A stretch of 64,000 nucleotides of DNA from Saccharofermentans sp. (GTDB lineage: Bacteria; Bacillota; Clostridia; Saccharofermentanales; Saccharofermentanaceae): contig JAIKWL010000084.1 of NCBI GenBank assembly GCA_024684815.1, positions 24,002 through 88,001 of the forward strand. Direction: 5' to 3'. The position numbers were made by a program, and so were the translations under genes. This document shows, piece by piece, positions 55,016 to 63,172 of the stretch. Every line of letters starts with the position of its first letter. The stretch's first letter is position 1. A model generated the notes under the pieces. The model did not search any database, was not told the DNA's origin, and was given only the letters and a program-made list of their open reading frames with translations.

Positions 55016-55593
55016 TGCCTAGAGTTGTAACAGGAAGATTCAGGGGTGCGATATTACAGGCACCTGAAGGAGATAAGACAAGACCCACTACCGACAAGGT
55101 TAAAGAAGCCCTGTTCTCAATCATCCAGTCTTATGTTCCGGATTCGGAGTTCCTGGATCTTTTTGCGGGATCGGGGCAGATCGGCATTGAAGCTTTAAGC
55201 CGCGGCGCAAAGCGTGTCACACTCGTTGAGCGGAGCGGACAGGCTGCTTCAGTGATCGCAAAGAACATAAGCAAGATAAAACTTGACGGTTCCGATGAGA
55301 TAAGGGTACATAAGAAGAGTACAGCCCAGGCATTAGAGCTGTTAGGGCAGGCCGGTGAGAAATTTGATATCATATTCATGGATCCTCCCTATAAGGATGT
55401 TCCTTTAAGGCTTGAAGAGGCAACGAAGCTTATCAGTTCATTCGGTATGCTTAAAGAAGACGGAATGCTTATCGTAGAGCATGACAAAGACTGCGTGATG
55501 CCCGAAGAAATAAACGGCCTGAAATGTGTTCGTTCTTGTAGTTACGGGATTACAGTGATAACATTTTTTAAGGATAATAATATCGGAGGATGA
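55015..55593 (+). CDS. rsmD: 16S rRNA G966 N2-methyltransferase
   Basis: The 192-residue SAM methyltransferase has RPTTDKVKEALFSIIQ, FLDLFAGSGQIGIEALSRGA for SAM binding and the catalytic DPPY (IIFMDPPYKD). The common Firmicutes order recG-rsmD-coaD is kept. Confidence 0.96.
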   Translation: MPRVVTGRFRGAILQAPEGDKTRPTTDKVKEALFSIIQSYVPDSEFLDLFAGSGQIGIEALSRGAKRVTLVERSGQAASVIAKNISKIKLDGSDEIRVHKKSTAQALELLGQAGEKFDIIFMDPPYKDVPLRLEEATKLISSFGMLKEDGMLIVEHDKDCVMPEEINGLKCVRSCSYGITVITFFKDNNIGG

Positions 55594-55597
55594 TAGT

Positions 55598-56092
55598 TTG
55601 AAGGTAATGCTCTTCCCCGGGACGTTCGATCCTTTCACAAGAGGACACAGAGATATTGCAAGAAGAGCTTCAAAGCTCTGTGATAAGCTTGTCATAGCAG
55701 TCATGGAGAATGCTGCAAAGACTCCGATGTTTACTCCTGAAGAACGCGTGGAACTCATAAAGCTCTCGCTGAAGAATGATGAACTGGAAAATGTTGAAGT
55801 CATGGCCTGGGGCGGTCTTCTGGTCGATCTGTATCAAAAGCTCGGGTGCTGTGCTTCGGTAAGGGGTATCAGATCAGAGTCTGACTTCAGATATGAATCT
55901 GAACATGCGCTTGCCAACCGTCTGCTTTTCGCAGGATATGATGCGGTGCTCCTGCCTTGCAGGGATGATCTTTCACTTATCAGTTCTTCAATGGTCAAGG
56001 AAGTAGGTTCATACGGCGGAGACATCTCCAAGATGGTTCCGGCAGAGATAATAGATCTTGTTAAGGAAAAACTTTTGAAAGGAAGGCAATAA
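55598..56092 (+). CDS. coaD: Phosphopantetheine adenylyltransferase
   Basis: Penultimate step of coenzyme A synthesis. The 164-residue protein has FPGTFDPFTRGH, the usual (T/H)xGH nucleotidyltransferase site, RGIRSESDFRYE, and ISSSMVKEV. The start is TTG 55598 with GGAGGA at 55585-55590. It is followed three bases later by the coiled-coil gene. Confidence 0.96.
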   Translation: MKVMLFPGTFDPFTRGHRDIARRASKLCDKLVIAVMENAAKTPMFTPEERVELIKLSLKNDELENVEVMAWGGLLVDLYQKLGCCASVRGIRSESDFRYESEHALANRLLFAGYDAVLLPCRDDLSLISSSMVKEVGSYGGDISKMVPAEIIDLVKEKLLKGRQ

Positions 56093-56094
56093 CA

Positions 56095-56589
56095 ATGGAG
56101 AACAGCAATTTCAATCAGGGAGGACAGCGTTATGACGCTATCAAGCATATCGATTATCTCATCGATATGGTCAGGGACGCATCCAGTGTTCCGTTCTCGG
56201 ATAAGTGCTCTATCGAGAGAACAGAGACGATAAATTCGCTTCAGATCCTCAAGAATAATCTTCCGGCTTCCATTGCCCAGTCCAACGACATCGTAGCAAG
56301 AGCTCAGGACATAATCAGCACAGCAAGAGAGAAGAATAAGAAGATCATCGATGACGCTAACCGCATGTATGCAATGAAGGTCAACGATCATGAGATCACA
56401 AGAGGCGCAAGAGAAGAAGCTGCCCAGATCATTGCCAACGCTGAGGCTCAGGCTGAAGAACTCAGAAGAAATGCACACATCTACGTTAAGTCTCTTCTTG
56501 AGAATGTTAATGAGACTCTCTCAGACAATATCGCAAAGATCCAGACAAATCTTACTGAGATCAATTCTACTCTCGACGAGACAGAGTGA
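56095..56589 (+). CDS. Coiled-coil protein cotranscribed with coaD
   Basis: This 164-residue soluble protein is helical throughout, with heptad-like stretches (IVARAQDIISTAREKNKKII; EEAAQIIANAEAQAEELRRN). The second resembles the ATPase peripheral-stalk (subunit B/E/H) or DivIVA-like helices, which is how such proteins are often labelled; a real link to ATPase or division is not shown. It lies three bases after coaD and ends the operon with a strong terminator. Confidence 0.75.
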   Translation: MENSNFNQGGQRYDAIKHIDYLIDMVRDASSVPFSDKCSIERTETINSLQILKNNLPASIAQSNDIVARAQDIISTAREKNKKIIDDANRMYAMKVNDHEITRGAREEAAQIIANAEAQAEELRRNAHIYVKSLLENVNETLSDNIAKIQTNLTEINSTLDETE

Positions 56590-56616
56590 TGTAACAGACT
56601 TTATTACTGCTTTTTC

Positions 56617-56648
56617 AAAGGCCGCGGAAGAGATCCGCGGCCTTTTTA
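56617..56648 (+). terminator. Intrinsic terminator after the coaD operon
   Basis: AAAGGCCGCGGA (56617-56628) pairs with TCCGCGGCCTTT (56634-56645), a 12-bp stem, then TTTTT. Confidence 0.95.
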
Positions 56649-56666
56649 ATGAACATTATGAATCAA

Positions 56667-56696
56667 TTGCCATTCTGTATCCCGGAGAAGTATACT
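56667..56696 (+). promoter_or_regulatory. Promoter of the AAA/DUF4276 pair
   Basis: TTGCCA (56667-56672), 18 bases, TATACT (56691-56696). With the terminator just before it, the AAA gene has its own transcription unit. A perfect AAAGGAGG (56731-56738) precedes the start. Confidence 0.6.
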
Positions 56697-56747
56697 TGAT
56701 ATATTGGTATTATGTTATCAGCAGAGAATTAAAGGAGGTATCCTTAC

Positions 56748-57947
56748 ATGATCCTTGGTATTGAGATTGAGAACTTTGATGTTTTCGATAAGGACAAAGC
56801 GGGAATACTTATAGAAGATTATTTGGGAGATAACAGTCACGGCAGGAGCATTAATGCCTTAAGAGGCCTCAATGCTCTTATCGGACGCAACAATACCGGC
56901 AAGACATCTTTTATGGGCTGTATGGCTTTTCTTAAAGATACGATAACCCAGGGCTGTGCAGTGGCATCCATCTCTTACGGCAGACCCGGTTTTGCCAACA
57001 TGACTCCCGATATAACAAAACCTTCTGTCTTCAGGGTGTTTTTTAAGATCGAAGATATAAAGAACGGAAGACCCGAGTTCATTCAGTATGAACTTGCTAT
57101 CGCCACAAACAGATTCAAGAGCCCTGTCATAGACAGCGAGAAAGCTGTCCTTGTAACCGGTGAGAACGGATCTAAGGCCGCAATGACGATACTGGATACA
57201 AAGCAGGGAATGGGTACTATCGTAAATCTCGAAGAGGGTGATAAAGCGATGGATATCGGTGTCGAAGATGAACACCTGACAGCTCTCAGCCTTTACGGAA
57301 AGATAACAGGATACAGGGATTTCGTACTGCTCTATAAAGAGATCTCCAACTGGTTTTTCTGTGCTTTCTCTTCTGAGGAACAGAGTTCATATTACTACGA
57401 AGGCGGTGCTCCGGGCGGACATAAACACCTTAACAGTACCGGTTCAAATGTAGGCAATGTTCTCGAATATATCAGAATGGAAAATGAGGAAGAATATGAA
57501 AGGATCGTCGGTGAGATCAAAGATAAGATCCCTGCGATGAAGCTTAAGAAGAATCTTCCGCTGGCGCTGAAAGAAAGCCCTGACAAACTCTTTTTGTATC
57601 TTCTTCTGCTTCGTGATTCCAGCCCGCGTTCAACGATCTTTATCGAGACTCCGGACAAAGACCTCTATCACGATATGGTCGATGTTTTAGGTGATGAGAT
57701 GCGCGAATATACGATGAAGAATCACTATTGCCAGATAATGTTTTCGACGCACAACCCGTATATCATCGAGACACTGTCGCCTAAGGAGATATGGATCTTC
57801 GAGCGTTCGTTTGAGAAGGATAACGGAGACGTAACGATCCGTTGCGCCGGCGAGAATCCTCTTGTTATGGAGATGTTCCATCAAGGTGTCGGAATGGGTG
57901 CCATATGGTATGGCGGACATCTGGATACAAAACCTGAAGAAGAATAA
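56748..57947 (+). CDS. AAA_21-like ABC/RecF-type ATPase with degenerate Walker B
   Basis: The 399-residue protein opens with the strand MILGIEIENFDVFD and Walker A GRNNTGKTS (residues 46-54, Lys52), typical of RecF/SMC-like AAA_21/AAA_15 ATPases in OLD-type and defence proteins. The C-terminal part has the helix LFLYLLLLRD, then STIFIETPDKDLYHDM where hhhhDEPExxLHP is expected (Glu300-Thr301, so catalytic Glu missing), and the H-switch STHNPY (His335). The signature-like site is also degenerate (ESPDK). It is paired with the DUF4276-like protein. It has its own promoter and a perfect Shine-Dalgarno, so it is probably well translated. Confidence 0.85.
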   Translation: MILGIEIENFDVFDKDKAGILIEDYLGDNSHGRSINALRGLNALIGRNNTGKTSFMGCMAFLKDTITQGCAVASISYGRPGFANMTPDITKPSVFRVFFKIEDIKNGRPEFIQYELAIATNRFKSPVIDSEKAVLVTGENGSKAAMTILDTKQGMGTIVNLEEGDKAMDIGVEDEHLTALSLYGKITGYRDFVLLYKEISNWFFCAFSSEEQSSYYYEGGAPGGHKHLNSTGSNVGNVLEYIRMENEEEYERIVGEIKDKIPAMKLKKNLPLALKESPDKLFLYLLLLRDSSPRSTIFIETPDKDLYHDMVDVLGDEMREYTMKNHYCQIMFSTHNPYIIETLSPKEIWIFERSFEKDNGDVTIRCAGENPLVMEMFHQGVGMGAIWYGGHLDTKPEEE

Positions 57948-57965
57948 TGGTAAAGGCAGAGCTTT

Positions 57966-58646
57966 ATGCTGATCGAGATACTTTCAGAAGATAAGTCCGG
58001 CGCGGTTGTAGTTGAGCGTCTGGCAGAACGTATAACAGAAAACGAAGGGATTGAATGCGAAGTCAATGTGCATCCTCACAGAGGATGCGGAAGCCTTCCT
58101 AAAGACATGACGGCAAAGCCGCCCAAATTTGCAAGTTCTCTTCTTGATCTTCTTCCGGCGCAGCTCCGCGCATATAACAAAGTATATGGCGGCAAGGATA
58201 TCATCCTCATTATCGCCATGGATTCAGATGATAAGGATCCTCAGCTGTTAAGGCAGGAAATCTACTCATGTGCGTCAAAGTTTGCACCTGATATAAGAAG
58301 CGTTGTAGGCATAAGTACGGAAGAGATAGAAGCATGGGTATTGGGTGATAAGGAAGCGATTTTCGATGCTTATCCTGACTGCAACAAAAAGATCCTTGAT
58401 TCTTATGAACAGGATTCTGTCTGCGGCACATGGGAGATCCTTTGCAGAGCAATAAGCGAGAATGCGGAGGAACTGATAGAGATCGGATATCCTGCTATCG
58501 GACACTATAAGGCTCTCTGGACCGAGAATATCTCAAGATACATGATGCCGCAAAGAAATGTATCACCCAGTTTCAACACATTCAAGCTGGCGTTGATAAC
58601 GGCACTGAAAAATCCTGTTCCGATATACCGCAAGCGTGATTTCTGA
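57966..58646 (+). CDS. DUF4276-like (TOPRIM-like) partner of the AAA ATPase
   Basis: The 226 residues begin with the strand MLIEILSEDKS (acidic Glu4/Glu8). A second hydrophobic strand ends in DIILIIAMDSDDKD (Asp86, Asp88, Asp89), giving the Glu then D-x-D pattern of TOPRIM folds. EEIEAWVLGD (119-128) matches the E-A-W-L-L-G/A-D hallmark of DUF4276, a family that is usually next to AAA_21 ATPases. The inferred role is nuclease or nucleotide-binding effector controlled by the ATPase. Its stop overlaps hemW by one base, so it is transcribed with a housekeeping gene. Confidence 0.7.
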   Translation: MLIEILSEDKSGAVVVERLAERITENEGIECEVNVHPHRGCGSLPKDMTAKPPKFASSLLDLLPAQLRAYNKVYGGKDIILIIAMDSDDKDPQLLRQEIYSCASKFAPDIRSVVGISTEEIEAWVLGDKEAIFDAYPDCNKKILDSYEQDSVCGTWEILCRAISENAEELIEIGYPAIGHYKALWTENISRYMMPQRNVSPSFNTFKLALITALKNPVPIYRKRDF

Positions 58647-59848
58647 TGGCAAGACATATCTATGTCCACAATCCGTTTTGTGCAAGGAAATGCCCGTACT
58701 GTGACTTCTATTCGGTTACGGAAACATCGCTTTGCGAGGCATACTATCAGGCAGCAGTCCGTGAGGCTGAACTGACAGGTTCTGTGATATCTGATTCTGC
58801 CGGCACCAACCCGATAACAGATATTGGAGGCAGGGATACTGTCTATTTCGGAGGAGGCACACCGTCACTTCCTGACGGCAGATTTATATGTGAACTGCTG
58901 AATGCTGTCAGAAAGGCCTTTAACATCGCTTCTGACGCCGAGATAACGATAGAGGTAAATCCGTCTTCCGCAAGCACGGAGAAACTATACGGGTACCGTA
59001 AGGCGGGTTTTAACCGCATATCTCTTGGCGTACAGTCTTTGGACGATGAGGTCCTTAAGACATTAGGCCGTCTTCACGATTCAAAAGGTGCAGCAGACGC
59101 CATAGAGAAGATAAGAAAAGCAGGTTTTGAAAACATATCCGCTGACCTTATAACCGGTGTTCCGGGTGAGACTCTGGATGGAATAAAAAAAGATATTCAA
59201 ACATTCAAAGATCTTGGTGTAAAACACATAAGCACATATTCATTGAGCATTGAGGAAGGCACACCGTTTTTCGACAGATACAAAAAGACGATAGAAGATC
59301 TGGTGCCGCCTGATACGGAGCGGGAAATGTACCACGGAACGCGTGATTTTTTGAATGAAATCGGTTATGAGACATACGAGATCTCCAACAGCGCGCTTCC
59401 GGGCTTTAAGAGTATCCATAATTCATCTTACTGGAACTCTTGTGAATACTTTGCGGTCGGTGCGGGAGCACACGGCTTTCTTGGCGATATAAGATATGCT
59501 CACAGGGATGATGTGAGAGCTTACATAGAGGAAATGAATACGATTACCGCTGATGATCTAAGAGCCTTTCTGAATGGCAATAAGAGCGGTCTGAAGTCTC
59601 TTTATGCCGAAGAGATGCTTACCAAAGAAGACAGGATGCGCGAGATACCGTTTTTAAGGTTAAGAACGACGGAAGGGATCCTGCTCGATGAGTTTAAAAA
59701 GATGTTCGGCATTGAGTTCGAAGATGTCTTCGCAGATGCCGTAAAGAGGAATATCGATAAGGGATTATTAGAGCGTAACGAAAGAACGCTCCGTTTAACA
59801 CGGAGCGGTCTTGATTTTGCTAATGCTGTAATCGAAGATTTCCTTTAA
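58646..59848 (+). CDS. hemW: Radical-SAM HemW-type protein
   Basis: The 400-residue protein has the radical-SAM cluster CARKCPYCDFYS (CxxxCxxC), YFGGGTPS, and ISLGVQSLDDEVLKTLGRLHD. HemW is a haem chaperone related to coproporphyrinogen dehydrogenase HemN; the extra HemN cysteine after the cluster is absent here. It begins one base into the DUF4276-like gene and its end overlaps the leftward acyl-CoA synthetase by four bases. Confidence 0.9.
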   Translation: MARHIYVHNPFCARKCPYCDFYSVTETSLCEAYYQAAVREAELTGSVISDSAGTNPITDIGGRDTVYFGGGTPSLPDGRFICELLNAVRKAFNIASDAEITIEVNPSSASTEKLYGYRKAGFNRISLGVQSLDDEVLKTLGRLHDSKGAADAIEKIRKAGFENISADLITGVPGETLDGIKKDIQTFKDLGVKHISTYSLSIEEGTPFFDRYKKTIEDLVPPDTEREMYHGTRDFLNEIGYETYEISNSALPGFKSIHNSSYWNSCEYFAVGAGAHGFLGDIRYAHRDDVRAYIEEMNTITADDLRAFLNGNKSGLKSLYAEEMLTKEDRMREIPFLRLRTTEGILLDEFKKMFGIEFEDVFADAVKRNIDKGLLERNERTLRLTRSGLDFANAVIEDFL

Positions 59849-61554
59849 CCCTGAGCTTTGGCTGCGGCTTCCTGAGCTTCTCTGTATTTAGCCTCATCAG
59901 CTTTTCTTATTGCCGTACGCATGATCTTTCCGCTTGTAGTCTTGGGAAGCTCTTCAACAAACTCAATAACTCTCGGATACTTATAAGGCGCAGTTGCGTT
60001 CTTAACGTGATTCTGGAGTTCCTTTACGAGTTCGGGAGAAGCCTTCTCCTTGTATGCTTTTGTGAGGATAATGGTGGCCTTTACCACCTGACCTCTCATG
60101 GGATCCGGAACAGCCGTAACTGCACACTCGAGAACTGCATCGTGTGTCATGAGAGCGCTCTCAACTTCGAAAGGTCCGATACGGTAACCGGAGCACTTGA
60201 TAACGTCATCATTTCTTCCTACGAACCAGATATAGCCCTCGGGATCTCTCCATGCTGTATCGCCTGTGCTGTAGTCAGCACCGGGCCACTGTTCAGCCAT
60301 TGCTTCAGGATTCTTATAGTACTCACGGAAGAGTCCGATAGGCTTTGCAGATGCGTTCTTGATAACAATGTTGCCTACGATACCGTCTTCTACCGGAACG
60401 CCGTTGTCATCAAGAAGCTGGATGTCGTAGATAGGCGTAGGCATACCTGTTGATCCGGGCTTAACGTCGATCCAGGGGAAGTTCGCGAAAAGAACGCTTC
60501 CTTCTGTCTGACCGAATCCTTCACGGATCTCAAGTCCTGTATACTTCTGCCACTTGTAGAATACTTCAGGATTCAAAGGTTCGCCTGCCATGGAGCAGTG
60601 CTTGATGGATGAGAAGTCATACTTTGTGAGATCTTCCTGGATCAGGTATCTGTAGATAGTTGAAGGTCCGCAGAATGAGTTGAGCTTTAATTTCTCCATG
60701 ATCTCGAGCATTCTTGCAGCCTTGAACTTCTGTGTATCGTAAGTAACGTTTACCGCACCGCAGATCCACTGACCGTAGATCTTGCCCCATGCAAACTTTG
60801 CCCAGCCGGAGTCAGCCTGTGTAAGGTGTCTGCATCCGTCGTAAACCTGCTGCCAGTACTTGGCTGTTACGATGTGGCCTAAAGGCAAGGTATAATCGTG
60901 CAGGATCATCTTAGGCTCGCCTGTCGTGCCTGATGAGAAATAGATCATCATCGGATCGTATGCGTGTGTTGCTTCGTCACCTGTGGGACGCTCGAAAACG
61001 GGAGATGCATTGTCGATATCATCAGTTAAGGATCTCCAGCCTTCAGGTGCCTCTCCGATAACGCTGCAGTACTGAACCATCTTGCAGTCGGGGCGAGCCT
61101 TGTTAACATGCTCGATGATCTGCGGATCGTCAGCGCAGACGATCATCTTAACGTCTGCCGCATTGCAGCGGTATACGATGTCGTGATAAAGAAGCTGGAA
61201 TGTGGCGGGAATGACCAGAGCACCTAACTTATGAAGACCGACCATTGTGAACCAGACTTCGGGACGCTGACGTAGCATCATGAGGACTCTGTCGCCCTTC
61301 TTGATGCCTAAGTCCTTGAACATGTTGGCAACACGGTTGCTCTTCTCACTTACATCCTTAAATGTGAAATGTCTTTCGTTGCCGTCATCGTCGCACCAGA
61401 TAAGTGCTTCCTTCTCGGGATCTTCCTTGGCATATACATCGACAACGTCAAATCCGAAGTTGAAATCCTCCGGAACATTTATCTTGAAATTTTCTTTAAA
61501 ATCCTGATAGCTTTCAAACTCTACTCTATTAACGAATCTGTTCAATAAATCCAT
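59845..61554 (-). CDS. AMP-forming acyl-CoA synthetase
   Basis: The 569-residue ANL-family ligase has the phosphate loop YFSSGTTGEPK, EGFGQTEG, YSTGDTAWRDPEGY, and the C-terminal Lys in TTSGKIMRTAI. It activates a carboxylic acid as an acyl-adenylate, then the CoA thioester. Sequence features fit the medium/short-chain acyl-CoA or acetyl-CoA-like synthetases; the exact acid is unknown. It is transcribed leftward behind the XRE-cupin regulator, a common pair for substrate-responsive control. Convergent stops overlap hemW by four bases. Confidence 0.9.
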   Translation of the reverse strand: MDLLNRFVNRVEFESYQDFKENFKINVPEDFNFGFDVVDVYAKEDPEKEALIWCDDDGNERHFTFKDVSEKSNRVANMFKDLGIKKGDRVLMMLRQRPEVWFTMVGLHKLGALVIPATFQLLYHDIVYRCNAADVKMIVCADDPQIIEHVNKARPDCKMVQYCSVIGEAPEGWRSLTDDIDNASPVFERPTGDEATHAYDPMMIYFSSGTTGEPKMILHDYTLPLGHIVTAKYWQQVYDGCRHLTQADSGWAKFAWGKIYGQWICGAVNVTYDTQKFKAARMLEIMEKLKLNSFCGPSTIYRYLIQEDLTKYDFSSIKHCSMAGEPLNPEVFYKWQKYTGLEIREGFGQTEGSVLFANFPWIDVKPGSTGMPTPIYDIQLLDDNGVPVEDGIVGNIVIKNASAKPIGLFREYYKNPEAMAEQWPGADYSTGDTAWRDPEGYIWFVGRNDDVIKCSGYRIGPFEVESALMTHDAVLECAVTAVPDPMRGQVVKATIILTKAYKEKASPELVKELQNHVKNATAPYKYPRVIEFVEELPKTTSGKIMRTAIRKADEAKYREAQEAAAKAQG

Positions 61555-61606
61555 GATGTGTTACTTTCCTTTACCGCTTCAAAATTGTACGTAAGAACTG
61601 CTTTTC

Positions 61607-62152
61607 TTACTCGTTTATTATCGTTAAGAACTTGGCAGTCTCCGTCACGGCACGCTGACCGTGAGGCTTTTCCGGATTGAAGTAAATGGAATCTCCTGCC
61701 TCAAGTGTGAACTCGCGGTCACCCACGACAACCTTGATAGCGCCCTCGATGACATAGTTGAACTCCTGTCCGCCGTGACGAACGAGCTCGGCTGTCTCAG
61801 ACTTGGAGAGGGTGACGATCATCGGATCCATCTGTCTGTGCTTGTAATTGAATGCAAGGGCACTGAAGGAATAACCGGGATAACGCTCGACCTTGACGCC
61901 GTTTCCTCCTCTTACCACGGTATAATCGTCCATTCTCGGGACATCGCCTGTCATCAGGACGGTAGGGTCTACCTTAAAGATCGATGCGACTTTATACAGA
62001 AGGCTGATCGGAATCTCCTTCTCGCCGTTCTCATATGCTAAATACTCTTCTGTGCTCACTCCGATGTTTGCTGCCACTTCTTCGGCAGTCAAGTCAAGAA
62101 TGTCCCTAAGCTCTCTGATCCTGTCGGATATCTGCTTAATGTATTCGTTCAT
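61607..62152 (-). CDS. XRE-family helix-turn-helix regulator with cupin domain
   Basis: The 181 residues comprise an HTH (~10-65: LTAEEVAANIGVSTEEYLAYENG) and a C-terminal cupin (~105-178: NYVIEGAIKVVVGDREFTLEAGDSIYFNPEKPHG). Such proteins sense a small molecule and control the adjacent gene. Here that gene is the acyl-CoA synthetase 52 bases downstream, so the ligand is probably related to its substrate. A reverse TATAAT (complement of 62196-62201) lies before it. Paired 13-base palindromes lie at 62280 and 62332. Confidence 0.9.
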   Translation of the reverse strand: MNEYIKQISDRIRELRDILDLTAEEVAANIGVSTEEYLAYENGEKEIPISLLYKVASIFKVDPTVLMTGDVPRMDDYTVVRGGNGVKVERYPGYSFSALAFNYKHRQMDPMIVTLSKSETAELVRHGGQEFNYVIEGAIKVVVGDREFTLEAGDSIYFNPEKPHGQRAVTETAKFLTIINE

Positions 62153-62195
62153 ATTGGCCTCCTGATGATTTCGGTGCTTTCTATTGCGGTTGATT

Positions 62196-62201
62196 ATTAT
62201 A
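62196..62201 (-). promoter_or_regulatory. -10 element of the leftward cupin-regulator operon
   Basis: The minus strand reads TATAAT here, 44 bases before the start codon; no good -35 was found at 17 bases. Confidence 0.5.
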
Positions 62202-62279
62202 CAACATTTTTTGCGTGCGTGCTTATTATTAATATATACGAGTGAACAGATAATCGTATCAGAAGAAGTGTTTTTTACT

Positions 62280-62344
62280 GCGTTTCAGACACAACGATGA
62301 GTTTAAATAATTGAAATCACGAAAAAACACTGTGTTTCAAACAC
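62280..62344. promoter_or_regulatory. Two 13-base palindromic operator candidates
   Basis: GTGTTTCAAACAC (62332-62344) is a perfect palindrome apart from its single central base. GCGTTTCAGACAC (62280-62292) matches it at 11 of 13 bases. Starts are 52 bases apart, about five helical turns, so bound dimers would lie on the same face. They sit between the divergent cupin-regulator and mntP promoters. The rest of the 397-base gap is filled by these sites, the leftward -10 and the riboswitch. Confidence 0.6.
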
Positions 62345-62361
62345 GTTCAGCTAAGTTAGTG

Positions 62362-62391
62362 TTGACTAACCTTAATCTGAATTGATAGTAT
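62362..62391 (+). promoter_or_regulatory. Promoter of the mntP riboswitch transcript
   Basis: TTGACT (62362-62367), 18 bases, TAGTAT (62386-62391). Start near 62398, just before the riboswitch P1 stem. Confidence 0.6.
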
Positions 62392-62399
62392 CTTCTCCA

Positions 62400-62487
62400 T
62401 TGAGGGAGTAGCAGACGTTTCCCCAAAAGCGTCGTCTAAGTCAACATACTGGTTTACACCTGGCTTATTCTTATGTGTGAGACTCAA
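62400..62487 (+). ncRNA. yybP-ykoY (manganese) riboswitch
   Basis: The aptamer has the conserved GGGAGTAGC (62404-62412), a ~40-base middle arm, GTCAACATACTGG, ACCTGGCT and GTGAGACTCAAGG closing P1. P1 pairs TTGAG (62400-62404) with CTCAA (62483-62487). This is the known Mn2+-sensing class that controls mntP-type exporters, and mntP follows. Confidence 0.85.
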
Positions 62488-62517
62488 GGCAATATAGGAG
62501 CCTTGGGTTATTTTTTT
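62483..62517 (+). terminator. Riboswitch-controlled terminator
   Basis: CTCAAGGC (62483-62490) pairs with GCCTTGGG (62500-62507), then TTATTTTTTT. The left arm overlaps the 3' strand of P1, so P1 and terminator are mutually exclusive: Mn2+ binding would stabilise P1 and let transcription continue. Confidence 0.85.
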
Positions 62518-62549
62518 GCCCGGGCACCGAAAACGGAGGCTTAATCTTA

Positions 62550-63155
62550 ATGATACAGTTCTTACTCAACTCATTGCTCCTGGGTGTAGGTCTTGCCATG
62601 GATGCTTTCTCGATCTCAGTCGCAAACGGCATAATCGAACCTGATATGAGAAAGAGCCGGATGTTCAAAGTCGCGGGCGTTTACGCTTTTGCACAGTTTC
62701 TTATGCCCATGATCGGTTGGTTTCTGGTAACAACGGTTGCCGAGATATTTACTGCATTTCACAAGTTAATTCCGTGGATTGCATTGATCCTTCTTCTTTT
62801 CATCGGCGGAAAGCTGGTCTTTGAAGGAATAAGAGACAGGAAGCAGGGCAATAAGGATGAGCAGGAGAAAGAAAAAGATGTTTCAAAGCTGACATGGGGT
62901 GCCCTGATCGTTCAGGGGATAGCGACTTCAATTGATGCACTCTCTGTAGGTTTTACCATAGCAGATTATTCGGTTTTACGTGCTTTTGCCTCATCTTTGA
63001 TAATCGGTATGGTGACGCTTGTGATATGCTTATTAGGATTGATCTTTGGAAAAAAGATCGGATCGAGATTTGTAAGTACCGCAACCATCATAGGCGGCGT
63101 GATACTTATACTGATTGGAATAGAAATATTTGTAAAAGGCTTTTTCGGCCTTTAA
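62550..63155 (+). CDS. mntP: Manganese efflux pump MntP
   Basis: Exports Mn2+ across the membrane. The 201-residue six-helix protein has the paired motifs GLAMDAFSISVANGI and TSIDALSVGFTIADYS with the conserved Asp residues. GGAGG (62535-62539) precedes ATG 62550. It is regulated by the upstream manganese riboswitch; the DJ-1 gene follows 17 bases later. Confidence 0.96.
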   Translation: MIQFLLNSLLLGVGLAMDAFSISVANGIIEPDMRKSRMFKVAGVYAFAQFLMPMIGWFLVTTVAEIFTAFHKLIPWIALILLLFIGGKLVFEGIRDRKQGNKDEQEKEKDVSKLTWGALIVQGIATSIDALSVGFTIADYSVLRAFASSLIIGMVTLVICLLGLIFGKKIGSRFVSTATIIGGVILILIGIEIFVKGFFGL

Positions 63156-63172
63156 GGAATGGAGGATCAGAT

